From positions 682,001-746,000 of the forward strand of contig NZ_SHKM01000001.1 in assembly GCF_004217225.1 (NCBI RefSeq): a DNA stretch of 64,000 bases, given 5' to 3'. The translations under genes and the position numbers were made by a program. The number at the start of each line of letters is the position of its first letter. The stretch's first letter is position 1. The notes below the pieces were generated by a model, which saw only the letters and a program-made list of their open reading frames with translations, searched no databases and was not told the origin of the DNA. Source of the DNA: Azospira oryzae. Lineage in GTDB: Bacteria; Pseudomonadota; Gammaproteobacteria; Burkholderiales; Rhodocyclaceae. This document shows, one piece after another, positions 47,812 to 58,322 of the stretch.

Positions 47812-49155
47812 GTGTCATCCGGCAATACTCCCACCCGTAGCCCCCTGCAAACCCCGACTGTCGGCTTCGTCAGTCTGGGTTGCCCCAAAGCCTCTTCCGA
47901 TGCGGAGCGCATCCTGACCCAGCTGCGGGCAGAAGGCTATGAAATCTCCTCCTCCTACGACGGCGCCGATCTGGTCATCGTCAATACCTGCGGCTTCATC
48001 GACGCCGCGGTGGAGGAATCCCTGGACGCCATCGGCGAGGCCCTCACCGAAAACGGCAAGGTCATCGTCACCGGTTGCCTGGGCGCCAAGGGCGACATCG
48101 TCCAGAGCACCCACCCGTCCGTGCTGGCCGTCACCGGCCCCCACGCGGCAGAGGAGGTGATGGGCCATGTGCACAGCCACCTGCCCAAGCCCCACGACCC
48201 CTTCATGGACCTGGTGCCGGAGGCCGGCATCCGCCTGACGCCCCAGCATTTCGCCTACCTGAAGATTTCCGAAGGCTGCAACCACAGTTGCACCTTCTGC
48301 ATCATTCCCAGCCTGCGCGGCCCCCTGGTCTCCCGCCCCATCGGCGACGTGCTGCAGGAAGCCAAGGCCCTGGCCGAGGCCGGCGTCAAGGAACTGCTGG
48401 TCATTTCCCAGGACACCAGCGCCTACGGCGTGGATCTGAAATACCGCACCGGCTTCGTCGGCGGCCGCCCGGTCAAGACCCGGCTCAAGGAGCTGTGCGA
48501 GGCCCTGGCCGAGTTCGGCATCTGGGTGCGCCTGCACTACGTCTATCCCTATCCCAGCGTGGACGACCTGATCCCCCTGATGGCCGAAGGCAAGATCCTG
48601 CCTTATCTGGACGTGCCCTTCCAGCACGCCAGCCCGCGCATCCTCAAGGCCATGAAGCGCCCGGCCAGCGCCGAGAACAACCTGGAGCGGATCCGTGCCT
48701 GGCGCGCCATCTGCCCGGACATCACCATCCGTTCCACCTTCATCGCCGGCTTCCCCGGCGAGACCGAGGCCGAATTCGAGGAACTGCTGCAGTTCCTGGA
48801 AGAGGCCCGTCTGGACCGGGTCGGCTGCTTCGCCTATTCCCCGGTGGACGGTGCCACCGCCAACGACCTGCCCGGCGCCCTGCCGGACGAGGTGCGGGAG
48901 GAACGCCGCCGCTACGTCATGGAGCTGCAGGAAGACATTTCCGCCGACCTCCTGGCCGCCAAGATCGACAAGGAAATCACGGTCCTGGTGGACGCGGTGG
49001 ACGAGGAGGGCGCCATCGCCCGCTCCAGCGCCGATGCGCCGGAAATCGACGGCGTCGTCTATCTGGACGGCGTCTTCGACGTGGAGCCGGGCGACTTCGT
49101 CAAGGTCCGGGTGGTGGACAGCGACGCCCACGACCTTTACGCCGAGCGGGTGTGA
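47812..49155 (+). CDS. rimO: Ribosomal protein uS12 methylthiotransferase RimO
   Basis: RimO adds a methylthio group to Asp of ribosomal protein S12. The 447-residue product has the N-terminal cluster cysteines in [11 protein letters not shown] and VNTCGF and VTGCLGA, the radical SAM motif CNHSCTFC and a C-terminal TRAM domain. Start GTG 47812, with AAGGAA ten bases upstream. The next gene starts in its stop. Confidence 0.96.
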   Translation: MSSGNTPTRSPLQTPTVGFVSLGCPKASSDAERILTQLRAEGYEISSSYDGADLVIVNTCGFIDAAVEESLDAIGEALTENGKVIVTGCLGAKGDIVQSTHPSVLAVTGPHAAEEVMGHVHSHLPKPHDPFMDLVPEAGIRLTPQHFAYLKISEGCNHSCTFCIIPSLRGPLVSRPIGDVLQEAKALAEAGVKELLVISQDTSAYGVDLKYRTGFVGGRPVKTRLKELCEALAEFGIWVRLHYVYPYPSVDDLIPLMAEGKILPYLDVPFQHASPRILKAMKRPASAENNLERIRAWRAICPDITIRSTFIAGFPGETEAEFEELLQFLEEARLDRVGCFAYSPVDGATANDLPGALPDEVREERRRYVMELQEDISADLLAAKIDKEITVLVDAVDEEGAIARSSADAPEIDGVVYLDGVFDVEPGDFVKVRVVDSDAHDLYAERV

Positions 49156-50021
49156 AACCTAGGATCGGGCTCGCCCTCGGCAGCGGCTCCGCCCGGGGCT
49201 GGGCCCACATCGGCGTCATCCGCGCCCTGCGGGATGCCGGCATCGAGCCCGACATCATCTGCGGTTCCTCCATCGGCGCCTTCGTCGGCGCTGCCACCGC
49301 CTGCGGCGACCTGGACAAGCTGGAACACTGGGTGCGCAGCCTGTCCTGGAAGGAAGTCCTGGGCTTCTTCGACGTGGGCCTCAACGGCGGCCTGATCAAG
49401 GGCGAAAAGCTCCTCGATTTCTTCACCCGGCACTTCACCGACCGGGACTTCCACGACCTGCCCCTGCCTTTCGCCTGCGTCGCCACCGACCTGGGCAGCG
49501 GCCGGGAAATCTGGCTCAAGGAAGGCAGCGTGGCCCATGCGGTGCGGGCCTCCATTGCCCTGCCTGGCCTGTTTGCCCCGATCCCCCGGGATGGCGGCTT
49601 TCTGGTGGATGGGGGACTGGTCAATCCGGTGCCGGTGTCCCTGTGCCGGGCCATGGGAGCCGACATTGTCATCGCCGTGGACCTGGGCTCCGACATGCTG
49701 GGCCGGCGCCTGCGCAACCGGGGCGAGACGCCGCCTTCCGTGGACGGCTGGCGCGGCACCCTGAAACGCTGGCTGGGGGTGGAGGAGGGCGGCAACAGCC
49801 CGTCCATGCTCGACGTCATGGCCAGCAGCATCAACATCATGCAGGTGCGCATCGCCCGCAGCCGGCTTGCCGGCGAACCCGCCGACACCCTGATTTCCCC
49901 CCGGGTGGCCGATCTGGGCCTGCTGGATTTCCATCGGGCCGACGAGGCCATCGCCGAAGGCCGGGTGGCCACCGAACTGATGCTGCCCATGTTGCGCAGC
50001 GTCCTGGAAATGCCGGCATGA
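49152..50021 (+). CDS. Patatin-like phospholipase (RssA family)
   Basis: The 289-residue protein has the oxyanion loop [13 protein letters not shown], catalytic Ser in CGSSIGAF and Asp in [10 protein letters not shown], the patatin Ser-Asp dyad. Start GTG 49152 overlaps the rimO stop. Substrate unknown; RssA-type enzymes act on lysophospholipids or lipids. It overlaps the following oxidase gene by 4 bases. Confidence 0.9.
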   Translation: MKPRIGLALGSGSARGWAHIGVIRALRDAGIEPDIICGSSIGAFVGAATACGDLDKLEHWVRSLSWKEVLGFFDVGLNGGLIKGEKLLDFFTRHFTDRDFHDLPLPFACVATDLGSGREIWLKEGSVAHAVRASIALPGLFAPIPRDGGFLVDGGLVNPVPVSLCRAMGADIVIAVDLGSDMLGRRLRNRGETPPSVDGWRGTLKRWLGVEEGGNSPSMLDVMASSINIMQVRIARSRLAGEPADTLISPRVADLGLLDFHRADEAIAEGRVATELMLPMLRSVLEMPA

Positions 50022-51424
50022 ACGACCTGCAGCAGCAACTGGCCGCCATCGTCGGCCCGGCCCACGTACTGACCGGAGAGGCCGAGCTGGCGTCCTATCT
50101 GACCGACTGGCGCGGCCGCTACCGGGGCCGTGCCCTGGCCCTGGTCAAGCCCGGCTCGACGGACGAGGTCGCCGCCGTGGTGCGGGCCTGCGCCGCCGCC
50201 GGCGTGCCCATGGTGCCCCAGGGCGGCAACACCAGCCTGTGCGGGGCCGCCACGCCGGACCAGGGCGGGCGCTCGGTGCTGGTCAATCTCTCCCGCCTCA
50301 ACCGCATCCGCCAGATCGATGCCGCCAACAATGCCATCACGGTGGAAGCCGGCTGCCTCCTGGCTCAGGTGCAGGAAGCGGCCGCCGCGGCAGGGCGCCT
50401 CTTTCCCCTGGCCCTGGCCTCGGAAGGCTCATGCCAGATCGGCGGCAATCTCTCCACCAATGCGGGCGGGGTCCAGGTGCTGCGCTACGGCAACACCCGG
50501 GAACTGACCCTGGGGCTGGAAGTGGTGCTGCCCGACGGGTGCCTGTGGAACGGTCTCACCGCCCTGCGCAAGGACAATACGGGTTACGACCTGAAGGACC
50601 TTTTCATCGGTGCCGAAGGTACCTTGGGCATCATCACCGCCGCCGTACTCAAGCTCTTTCCCCGGCCCCGGGCCGTGGTCACGGCCTGGCTGGCGGTGGC
50701 CGACGGGGCGGCCGCCATTGCCCTGCTGGGGCGGGCCCAGGCCCGCTTCGATGCCCGTTTGACGGCCTTCGAGCTGATTTCGCGGCAGTCCCTCGATCTG
50801 GTGTTGCAGCACATTCCCGGCAGTCGCCAGCCCCTGGCGGCTCCAGCCCCCTGGCAGGTCTTGCTGGAGCTTGCCGACGGCGGCGCATGGGCGGACCTGC
50901 AGGCCGACCTGGAAGATTTCATCGGCGGAGAAATGGCGGATGGACGGGTCCAGGACGGAGTGCTGGCCCAGAACGAAACCCAGGCGCGGCAGTTGTGGGC
51001 CCTGCGGGAAAATATCTCCGAGGCCCAGAAAATCGAGGGCCTCAGCATCAAGCACGACATCTCGGTGCCCGTCTCCCGCATCCCGGAATTTCTCGACCTG
51101 GCTGGCACGGCGCTGGCCGCCGCCTTTCCCGGCGTGCGGGTGGTGGCCTTCGGCCATGCCGGGGACGGCAACCTGCATTACAACCTGTCCAAGGCGCAAC
51201 GCCAGGACAACGACGCCTTCATCGCCGCCACGCCCCAGGCCAACCGCATCGTGCATGACCTGGTGGCCCGCCTGGGCGGTTCCATCTCGGCGGAACACGG
51301 TATCGGCCAGTTGAAGCGGGAGGAGTTGGTGCGTTACAAGGACCCGGTGGGGCTGGATTTGATGCGCTGCATCAAGTCCAGTCTGGATCCCCGGGGCCTG
51401 ATGAATCCGGGAAAAATACTCTGA
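50018..51424 (+). CDS. FAD-linked 2-hydroxyacid oxidase (GlcD/D-LDH family)
   Basis: The 468-residue flavoprotein has a PCMH-type FAD domain (MVPQGGNTSLCGAA, SEGSCQIGGNLSTNAGG, GAEGTLGII) and the C-terminal cap with GHAGDGNLHYN, HGIGQLKREEL and DPRGLMNPGKIL. This is the D-2-hydroxyacid dehydrogenase group; D-lactate, D-2-hydroxyglutarate or glycolate are possible substrates. No glcEF is nearby, which argues against glycolate oxidase. ATG 50018 overlaps the previous stop. Confidence 0.92.
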   Translation: MNDLQQQLAAIVGPAHVLTGEAELASYLTDWRGRYRGRALALVKPGSTDEVAAVVRACAAAGVPMVPQGGNTSLCGAATPDQGGRSVLVNLSRLNRIRQIDAANNAITVEAGCLLAQVQEAAAAAGRLFPLALASEGSCQIGGNLSTNAGGVQVLRYGNTRELTLGLEVVLPDGCLWNGLTALRKDNTGYDLKDLFIGAEGTLGIITAAVLKLFPRPRAVVTAWLAVADGAAAIALLGRAQARFDARLTAFELISRQSLDLVLQHIPGSRQPLAAPAPWQVLLELADGGAWADLQADLEDFIGGEMADGRVQDGVLAQNETQARQLWALRENISEAQKIEGLSIKHDISVPVSRIPEFLDLAGTALAAAFPGVRVVAFGHAGDGNLHYNLSKAQRQDNDAFIAATPQANRIVHDLVARLGGSISAEHGIGQLKREELVRYKDPVGLDLMRCIKSSLDPRGLMNPGKIL

Positions 51425-51425
51425 T

Positions 51426-51629
51426 TCAGCTACGGTAACCGGCCGCTGGCCGCACCCGCTGCATTTCCACGATAAGCAACCGCACCCTGCTGCGGATGCG
51501 CTCCAGGCAAAGGCTTATTTCCCGTTGGTCGTGCTGCACCCGGGCAATCTTGTGCCGCAGGTGATGGATGTTGGCCAGGTATTGGCGGTCGATGTCGCCG
51601 ACAACGGCAGAGAGGGGATGGGATTGCAT
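51426..51629 (-). CDS. Small hypothetical protein
   Basis: A 67-residue basic protein (MQSHPLSAVVGDIDRQYLAN...) with no motif I recognise and a likely helical centre (REISLCLERIRSRVRLLIVEM). It has a strong GGGAGGAC Shine-Dalgarno before the ATG at 51629, which supports expression. It converges with the oxidase gene one base away. Confidence 0.55.
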   Translation of the reverse strand: MQSHPLSAVVGDIDRQYLANIHHLRHKIARVQHDQREISLCLERIRSRVRLLIVEMQRVRPAAGYRS

Positions 51630-51782
51630 GGGAGTCCTCCCGGGCTTGGGTGAGTCCCATTATGCTGCACTGCACCAGCTGCTGGAATCGGCCAAAGGTG
51701 CTAAATCCGCCCGGCCTATGCCCAAGATCATATGACCGGGGCACGGGGCAAGACGGGGGACATTGCGTCTCCCGCCAAAGAC

Positions 51783-52640
51783 TCAGTGCAGCGTCGGCGG
51801 ATTGGCTGAGAACAGCTCGGCCACGGCGGCCGCATCGAAGCGGTATTCCCGGTTGCAGATGTCGTCCCGGATGAGAATTTCGCCGTGCTCCTGCAGAATG
51901 GATTCGGCCTCTTCCCGTCCGACGGCCCGCAGCATGCTGCGCACCTTTTCCCAGTCCTCGGGGCAGGAGTAGGTCACGCTCCGGGGCGGATAGAGGCGCA
52001 GGGTTTCCTCGGCAAAGACCCGGGACAGCAGCACTTCCGTTTCCAGGCCCAGCAGTTCTTCCGGGCGCAGGGTGGCGGCCAGCTGCTGCAGGCGGTTCCA
52101 GCCGTCAGCGTCCTTGTCGTGGGCGCCCGGCAGGGTTTGCAGGAAGAGGCCGGTGACGCCCTGCTCGGAAGCCGCCAGATAGAGGCGAGAGGGCTGCTGT
52201 TCGGACTGCTGCAGGTAATGCTCGAAGACCTCGGCGATGGTATTGCCTTCCAGGGGCACGAAGCTCTGGTACGGGTCCTTGGCCTGGGGCAGATCCAGGG
52301 TCAGCATCAGCTGGCCATGGCCCCACAGGCGCTCCAGGGGCAGGTCGCCGGCTGCCAGGCCGTCGGCCCGGGCCATGCCGCGGAATTCCAGGTTTTCGTT
52401 GCAGTCGATCACCAGCAGGGAAAGGGGGCCATCGCCCCGCAGCTGGAAGGTCAGCCGGCCCGGCTGCTTCAGCTGGGCCGCAATGATGGTGGTGACGGCG
52501 GTCATTTCGCCCAACAGTCGGGCCACCGCCTCCGGATAGCCGCGGCCGGCCTGCATGGCCTGCCAGGAGGGACCGAGGCGGACGATGGCGCCGCGGATGT
52601 CCAGGTCTTCGAAAAGCAGGCGTTGTACGGAATCTTGCAT
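51783..52640 (-). CDS. hslO: Hsp33-type chaperone with altered zinc site
   Basis: Hsp33 is a redox-activated chaperone. The 285-residue product aligns with the family along its length (LRPEELLGLETEVLLSRVFAEE, EKVRSMLRAVGREEAESILQEHGE). The normal C-X-C and C-X2-C zinc motifs are here C226-P-E228 and D259-D-I-C262: only two of four cysteines remain, each missing one replaced by an acid. The redox switch may be weakened or work differently. It follows the ArsC-like gene by 14 bases. Confidence 0.9.
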   Translation of the reverse strand: MQDSVQRLLFEDLDIRGAIVRLGPSWQAMQAGRGYPEAVARLLGEMTAVTTIIAAQLKQPGRLTFQLRGDGPLSLLVIDCNENLEFRGMARADGLAAGDLPLERLWGHGQLMLTLDLPQAKDPYQSFVPLEGNTIAEVFEHYLQQSEQQPSRLYLAASEQGVTGLFLQTLPGAHDKDADGWNRLQQLAATLRPEELLGLETEVLLSRVFAEETLRLYPPRSVTYSCPEDWEKVRSMLRAVGREEAESILQEHGEILIRDDICNREYRFDAAAVAELFSANPPTLH

Positions 52641-52654
52641 GGGACGGGGAGACC

Positions 52655-53002
52655 TTATGACTTGAAGGTTTGGGCGAAGCGTTCCGCATCGAAACCCACG
52701 CTGACCTGGTCGCCGTGTTCGATGAGGGGGCGCTTGATCAGGCTCGGATACTCACCCATGAGGGCGATGGCCTTGGCCTCATCCACGTCGGCCCGCTGCG
52801 CTTCGCTGAGTTTCTTCCACATCAGGCCCCGGGTGTTGAGCAGGACCTGCCAGCCGGCCTTGCGGCACCACTCGGGCAGCTTGCCTGCCGCCACGCCGGC
52901 CTTCTTGTAGTCGATGAATTCGTAGGCGACACCGTTGGCTTCCAGCCAGACGAAGGCCTTCTTCATGGTGTCGCAGTTCTTGATGCCGTATACCTTGAGC
53001 AT
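52655..53002 (-). CDS. ArsC/Spx-family protein (YffB-like)
   Basis: The 115-residue thioredoxin-fold protein has Cys10 in MLKVYGIKNCDTMKKAFVWL and the LIKRPLIEH segment. This is the YffB-type ArsC-like family, not a true arsenate reductase: the motif is CDTM rather than the ArsC C-X-T/S arrangement. Function uncertain. It lies between tex and hslO in one direction. Confidence 0.88.
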   Translation of the reverse strand: MLKVYGIKNCDTMKKAFVWLEANGVAYEFIDYKKAGVAAGKLPEWCRKAGWQVLLNTRGLMWKKLSEAQRADVDEAKAIALMGEYPSLIKRPLIEHGDQVSVGFDAERFAQTFKS

Positions 53003-53029
53003 GGCAACTTCCTAATTCAAAACGCCATT

Positions 53030-55345
53030 TTACCGCTTCAGTTTGGCGAAGGCGGCGGCCATGGCATTCTGGCCGGCGGGCTGGGTATCTTCCCGCTGGC
53101 GGGCCTTGGCGGTCATGGGGGCGCCGGCCGGCTTGCCGCCGCCGGTGCCCTTGCCGAAGGCATCGTCCAGCCGCATGGTGAGGGCGATGCGCTTGCGGGC
53201 CATGTCCACTTCCAGCACCTTGACCTTGACGATGTCGCCGGCCTTGACCACCTCGTGGGGGTCCTTGACGAACTTGGTGGACAGGGCAGAAACGTGCACC
53301 AGGCCGTCCTGGTGCACGCCGATATCCACGAAGGCGCCGAAGGCGGCCACGTTGGTGACCACGCCTTCCAGGATCATGCCGGGCTGCAGGTCGCGCATTT
53401 CCTCGACGCCGTCCTTGAAGACGGCGGTCTTGAACTCGGGGCGGGGGTCCCGGCCCGGCTTTTCCAGTTCCTTGAGGATGTCCTGAACCGTCGGCAGGCC
53501 GAACTTCTCGTCGGTGTATTTGACGGGCTGCAGGCTCTTCACCAGGCGGGCGTCGCCGATCACTTCCTTGATGCCCTTCTTGATGTCGGCCAGGATGCGC
53601 TCCACCACCGGATAGGCTTCCGGGTGCACGGCGGAGGCGTCCAGGGGATTGTCGCTGCTGGGCACCCGCAGGAAGCCGGCGGCCTGCTCGAAGGTCTTGT
53701 CGCCCAGGCGGGGCACGTTCTTCAGGGCCAGTCGGTTGGGGAAGGGGCCGTGCTGGTCCCGGTAGGCGACGATGTTGGCCGCCAGGGTCTGGTTGAGGCC
53801 GGAAATGCGGGCCAGCAGCGGAATGGAGGCGGTATTTACATCGACGCCGACGGCGTTCACGCAGTCTTCCACCACCCCGTCCAGGGCCCGGGCCAGCTTT
53901 GTCTGGGAGACGTCATGCTGGTACTGGCCGACGCCGATGGACTTGGGCTCGATTTTCACCAGTTCGGCCAGAGGGTCCTGCAGGCGGCGGGCGATGGAAA
54001 CGGCGCCACGCAGGGAGACGTCCAGTTCCGGGAATTCCCGGGCTGCGAATTCGGAGGCGGAATAGACCGAGGCGCCGGCTTCGGACACCACCACCTTGGC
54101 CAGGGTCATGTGGGGCGAGGCGATGCGGATCAGGTCGGCTGCCAGCTTGTCCGTTTCCCGGGAAGCGGTGCCGTTGCCGATGGCGATCAGGTTCACATTG
54201 TGTTTCTGGGCCAGCACGGCCAGGGTATGCAGGGAGCCTTCCCAGTCGCGCCGGGGCTCGTGGGGATAGATGGTGGCGGTGTCCAGCAGCTTGCCGGTCT
54301 GGTCCACCACGGCCACCTTGACCCCGGTGCGCAGGCCCGGGTCCAGGCCCATGGTGGCTTTCTGGCCGGCCGGGGCTGCCAGCAGGAGGTCCTTCAGGTT
54401 GCGGCCGAAGACGCGGATGGCCTCTTCCTCGGCCTTTTCCCGCAACACGGTCATCAGTTCGGTTTCCAGGTGCAGGGCCATCTTCACCCGCCAGGCCCAG
54501 CGCACCGTGTCGGCCAGCCACTTGTCGGCGGGACGGCCCTGGTCCTTGATGCCGAAACGCTTGGCGATGCGCAGTTCGCAGGGATTGGGGCCGAGGGGCT
54601 TGTTCTCCTCGTCCAGTTCGGAATCGAGCACCAGGGCCAGGGAAATGGCGCCCTCGTTGCGGCCGCGGAAGAGGGCCAGGGCCCGGTGGGAGGGAATGTC
54701 GCTGATGGCTTCCGAGTATTCGAAATAGTCGCGGAACTTGGCGCCGGCTTCTTCCTGGCCGGCGATCAGGGTGGATTTGAGAATGCCGTGTTCGTCCAGG
54801 TAGGTGCGCAGGCTGCCCAGCAGCTCCGCGTCCTCGGCGAACTGCTCCATGAGGATCTGGCGGGCGCCGTCCAGCACGGCCTTGGTGTCGGCAAAACCGG
54901 CTTCGGCGTTGAAGTATTTTTCCGCCTCGCTTTCCGGCACCAGGGTCGGATCGGCCAGCAGGGCATCGGCCAGCGGCTGCAGGCCGGCTTCCCGGGCGAT
55001 CTGGGCCTTGGTGCGGCGCTTCTGCTTGTAGGGCAGGTAGAGGTCTTCCAGGCGCTGCTTGGTGTCCGCCATGTCCACGGCGGCCTTCAGCTCGGGGGTC
55101 AGCTTGCCCTGTTCATCGATGCTGGCGAGGACGGCGGCGCGGCGGTCTTCCAGTTCCCGCAGATAGGTCAGGCGCTCTTCCAGGTTGCGCAGCTGGGTGT
55201 CGTCCAGGCCGCCGGTGACTTCCTTCCGGTAGCGGGCGATGAAGGGCACGGTGGCGCCTTCGTCCAGCAGGGCCACGGCGGCCATGACCTGTTGCGGGCG
55301 GGCGCCCAGTTCTTCGGCGATGCGATGTTCGATGGGAGGCAGCAT
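53030..55345 (-). CDS. tex: Transcription accessory protein Tex
   Basis: Tex is an RNA-binding factor. The 771-residue product has the N-terminal YqgF-like and helical modules ([39 protein letters not shown]), the [16 protein letters not shown] nuclease-like fold, HhH ([14 protein letters not shown]) and a C-terminal S1 domain ([29 protein letters not shown]). A 910-residue open frame on the other strand is an artefact of codon bias. Confidence 0.96.
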   Translation of the reverse strand: MLPPIEHRIAEELGARPQQVMAAVALLDEGATVPFIARYRKEVTGGLDDTQLRNLEERLTYLRELEDRRAAVLASIDEQGKLTPELKAAVDMADTKQRLEDLYLPYKQKRRTKAQIAREAGLQPLADALLADPTLVPESEAEKYFNAEAGFADTKAVLDGARQILMEQFAEDAELLGSLRTYLDEHGILKSTLIAGQEEAGAKFRDYFEYSEAISDIPSHRALALFRGRNEGAISLALVLDSELDEENKPLGPNPCELRIAKRFGIKDQGRPADKWLADTVRWAWRVKMALHLETELMTVLREKAEEEAIRVFGRNLKDLLLAAPAGQKATMGLDPGLRTGVKVAVVDQTGKLLDTATIYPHEPRRDWEGSLHTLAVLAQKHNVNLIAIGNGTASRETDKLAADLIRIASPHMTLAKVVVSEAGASVYSASEFAAREFPELDVSLRGAVSIARRLQDPLAELVKIEPKSIGVGQYQHDVSQTKLARALDGVVEDCVNAVGVDVNTASIPLLARISGLNQTLAANIVAYRDQHGPFPNRLALKNVPRLGDKTFEQAAGFLRVPSSDNPLDASAVHPEAYPVVERILADIKKGIKEVIGDARLVKSLQPVKYTDEKFGLPTVQDILKELEKPGRDPRPEFKTAVFKDGVEEMRDLQPGMILEGVVTNVAAFGAFVDIGVHQDGLVHVSALSTKFVKDPHEVVKAGDIVKVKVLEVDMARKRIALTMRLDDAFGKGTGGGKPAGAPMTAKARQREDTQPAGQNAMAAAFAKLKR

Positions 55346-55498
55346 GAGACTCGGGGGAAAGGGGAAAAAGAGGGCGAACTATGCACCAAAGCCGCCGCAT
55401 AAGACAAGGCAGCGGGGCCCGCTCGGGGATATGGCATATAAGTGCCGGCGCAACTGAGGTAAGATGACACCTTTCCCGTTCTGTCGGGCTGAGAATGA

Positions 55499-58264
55499 AT
55501 GCTGGCGCGGTTTTTCAGCGACAGCCCCATTCATCCTTGCCTGGCGGGACTTGGCGGCTGCCATGCCCCGGAACCCAACGCCGAGACACCCTTTTTGACC
55601 AAGCAAAACGGCATTTCCTCGCGACAGTTCGTCTATGTCGTCATCGCCTTGCTGGCCTTGGCGGGCTTTTGCGCCTTGCTGGGTCTGGAACTGAACCATT
55701 CCTACGACACGGAAATGGCCTTCGCCCGGCGCAATGTGGAAAACCTGGCGGACAGCCTGGAAGGCCGCACCCGGGGCGCTGTGGAGAAGATCGACCTGGT
55801 GCTGCTGGAAGTCCAGTATTCCATGCAGCAGCGCCTGGCCAAGGGTCCCGTTTCGCCCCAGGCCGTCAATGCGGAACTGGCCCGGCTGCTCTCCCGCATT
55901 CCCGAGTCCCAGAGCCTGCGGGTGGCCGACGCAACCGGCACCTTCCGCTACGACGCCAGCGGCAAGATCTCCAGCCAGAGCATCGGCGACCGGGCCTATT
56001 TCCAGCGCAACAAGAACGATCCCAAGGCGGGCCTGGTCTTTTCCGAGCCGATTTTCGCCCGCATCACCCAGAACTGGGTCATCACCCTCAGCCGCAGCCT
56101 GCGGGACAAGGACGGGCGCTTCCTCGGCCTGGTCCAGGCCGCCGTCAATGCGGACAGCCTGCAGCAGCACTTCCAGACCCTGAACGTGGGGGAGGGTGGC
56201 GTGGTGGCCCTGTACGACGCCGAACTGCGCCTCATCGCCCGCACCCCGCCCCTGCCCAACCGGCTGGGCAAGAGCATCCTCAACACGGAAATCAGCGACA
56301 ACATCCGCAGCCGGGAGAAGGGGGCCTTCGAGGCCCTCTCGCATCAGGACGGCATTCGCCGCGTGTTCGGCTTCCGGCGCCTGGAAAACCTGCCCTTCGT
56401 GGTTTTCGTCGGCCTCTCCCGGGACGAAGTGCTGTCCGAGTGGTATCGCAAGCTCACCTATTACGGCGCCACTGCCGTGGTGCTGGCCCTGGCCCTGCTG
56501 GGCCTGATCCTGGTGTGGCAGCGCAGCTACGTGCGGGCGGTGTCCATGGCCCACACCATGACCAATGCCTACGACGAAAGCTCCTCCCGCATCCGGGCCC
56601 TGCTGGACAGCATTCCCGACCTGGCCTGGATCAAGGACAACGCCTTCCGCTTCCACGCCGTCAACGAGGCCTACGCCCGCATGTGCGGCAAGCCGGCTGA
56701 GGAAATAATCGGCAAGACCGTGTTCCAGGTCTGGCCCGAAGCCCTGGCGCGGACCTTCCAGAATCACGACGAAGCCGTGCTGGCCAGCGGCAAGCCGGGC
56801 CACTTCGAAGTCCTGGTAACCAATGGGGAAGGGCAGCCGCGTACCCTGGACTACATCCGGGTGCCGGTACACAACGAGGAGGGCGAGGTCGTCGGCATGG
56901 CCGGCATTGCCCGGGACATCACGGAGCGCAAGGAAGCCGAAGCCCGCATCCGCCATCTGGCGGAGCACGACGCCCTGACCGACCTACCCAACCGCAGCCT
57001 GCTCAGTTCCCGCATGGCCGATGCCATCAACCGCTCGGTCGGCAGCCAGGCGCCCATGGCCCTGCTGCTCCTGGATCTGGATCATTTCAAGAACATCAAC
57101 GACTCCCTCGGCCACGAGGTCGGCGACAAGCTGCTCCAACTGGCGACGGAGCGCCTGCGCCACACCCTGGACGCGGCGGACACCCTGAGCCGTTCCGGCG
57201 GCGACGAATTCGCCATCCTCCTCACCGAATGCAGCGGTGCCCCCATGATCGGGCGCATCGCCCAGCGCCTGCTGGAAACCATGGCCCAGCCTTTCAATGT
57301 GGACGGGCACGAACTGGTGCTGTCAGCCTCAGTCGGCATCAGCATGTATCCCCACGACGGCACCGACCTCGGCGCCCTGCTGAAGAACGCCGATGCCGCC
57401 ATGTATTCGGCCAAGGCTGCCGGTCGCAATACCTACCAGTTCTTCACGCCGGAAATGAACGCTAGGGTATTCGAACGCCTGTCCCTGGAAAACAGCCTGC
57501 GCAAGGCCCTGCCGCGCCAGGAACTGATGCTCTACTACCAGCCCCAATACCGGGTCGGCGGCGGCGATCCCATCGGTTTCGAGGCCCTCTTGCGCTGGCG
57601 TCATCCCGAACTGGGCCTGGTGCCGCCGGCCCGCTTCATTCCCATCGCCGAGGAAACCAACCTGATCCTGCCCATCGGCGAATGGGTCCTGGCCGAGGCC
57701 TGCCGGCAGCAGATGGCCTGGCAGAGGGCAGGGCAGCCGGCCACCACGGTGGCAGTGAATCTTTCCCCGGTGCAGTTCCGGCAGCGCAATCTGGTCTCCC
57801 TGGTGCAGCGGGTGCTGGCCGAAACGGGCCTGCCGGCCGCCCAGCTGGAGCTGGAAATCACCGAAAGCCTGCTCATGGACGACACCGAACGGGCCGTCGA
57901 GGTTCTGCACGAGCTGAAGTCCCTGGGTATCCGCCTGTCCCTGGACGATTTCGGCACCGGCTATTCCAGCCTCAGCTACCTGAAGCGCTTCCCCCTGGAC
58001 AAGATCAAGATCGACCAGTCCTTCGTGCGCGACATGATCAAGGATTCGGGCGACGCCGCCATCATCCAGGCCATCATCGCCATTGCCGCCAAGCTGGAGC
58101 TGGGCGTCATTGCCGAAGGGGTGGAAAACCAGTCCCAGCTGGACTACCTGGCCCTGCACCAGTGCGGCGAAGTCCAGGGTTATCTGTTCAGCCCGCCGGT
58201 ACCGGCCGCCGAGGTTTGCCGCTTCTTCAATTCGGCCACCCGGGCCCCGGCGCCAATGGCATAA
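55499..58264 (+). CDS. Membrane sensor with PAS, GGDEF and EAL domains
   Basis: The 921-residue protein has a transmembrane helix (about 44-64), a periplasmic Cache-like sensor (70-320), a second transmembrane helix (about 326-346), a PAS domain with PAC (375-480), GGDEF with intact SGGDEF, and EAL with FEALLRWRHP and DDFGTGYSSLSYLK. Both c-di-GMP activities look possible by motif. Start ATG 55499 is uncertain; the first 43 residues are unusual. Confidence 0.92.
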   Translation: MLARFFSDSPIHPCLAGLGGCHAPEPNAETPFLTKQNGISSRQFVYVVIALLALAGFCALLGLELNHSYDTEMAFARRNVENLADSLEGRTRGAVEKIDLVLLEVQYSMQQRLAKGPVSPQAVNAELARLLSRIPESQSLRVADATGTFRYDASGKISSQSIGDRAYFQRNKNDPKAGLVFSEPIFARITQNWVITLSRSLRDKDGRFLGLVQAAVNADSLQQHFQTLNVGEGGVVALYDAELRLIARTPPLPNRLGKSILNTEISDNIRSREKGAFEALSHQDGIRRVFGFRRLENLPFVVFVGLSRDEVLSEWYRKLTYYGATAVVLALALLGLILVWQRSYVRAVSMAHTMTNAYDESSSRIRALLDSIPDLAWIKDNAFRFHAVNEAYARMCGKPAEEIIGKTVFQVWPEALARTFQNHDEAVLASGKPGHFEVLVTNGEGQPRTLDYIRVPVHNEEGEVVGMAGIARDITERKEAEARIRHLAEHDALTDLPNRSLLSSRMADAINRSVGSQAPMALLLLDLDHFKNINDSLGHEVGDKLLQLATERLRHTLDAADTLSRSGGDEFAILLTECSGAPMIGRIAQRLLETMAQPFNVDGHELVLSASVGISMYPHDGTDLGALLKNADAAMYSAKAAGRNTYQFFTPEMNARVFERLSLENSLRKALPRQELMLYYQPQYRVGGGDPIGFEALLRWRHPELGLVPPARFIPIAEETNLILPIGEWVLAEACRQQMAWQRAGQPATTVAVNLSPVQFRQRNLVSLVQRVLAETGLPAAQLELEITESLLMDDTERAVEVLHELKSLGIRLSLDDFGTGYSSLSYLKRFPLDKIKIDQSFVRDMIKDSGDAAIIQAIIAIAAKLELGVIAEGVENQSQLDYLALHQCGEVQGYLFSPPVPAAEVCRFFNSATRAPAPMA

Positions 58265-58322
58265 TCGGCCGGAACAACCGTCAATTCAGCCAACCAACAA
58301 CGATTCCAAGAGGAGCGAGCCC

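Noticed and set aside
52655-53002. Arsenate reductase ArsC
   Set aside because: The motif and context fit the YffB/Spx-like subgroup, and no ars genes are near.
52670-55402. 910-residue open frame antisense to tex, arsC-like and hslO
   Set aside because: It is antisense to three well-supported genes; Gly/His/Leu-rich low-information translation typical of G+C-rich third-position bias.
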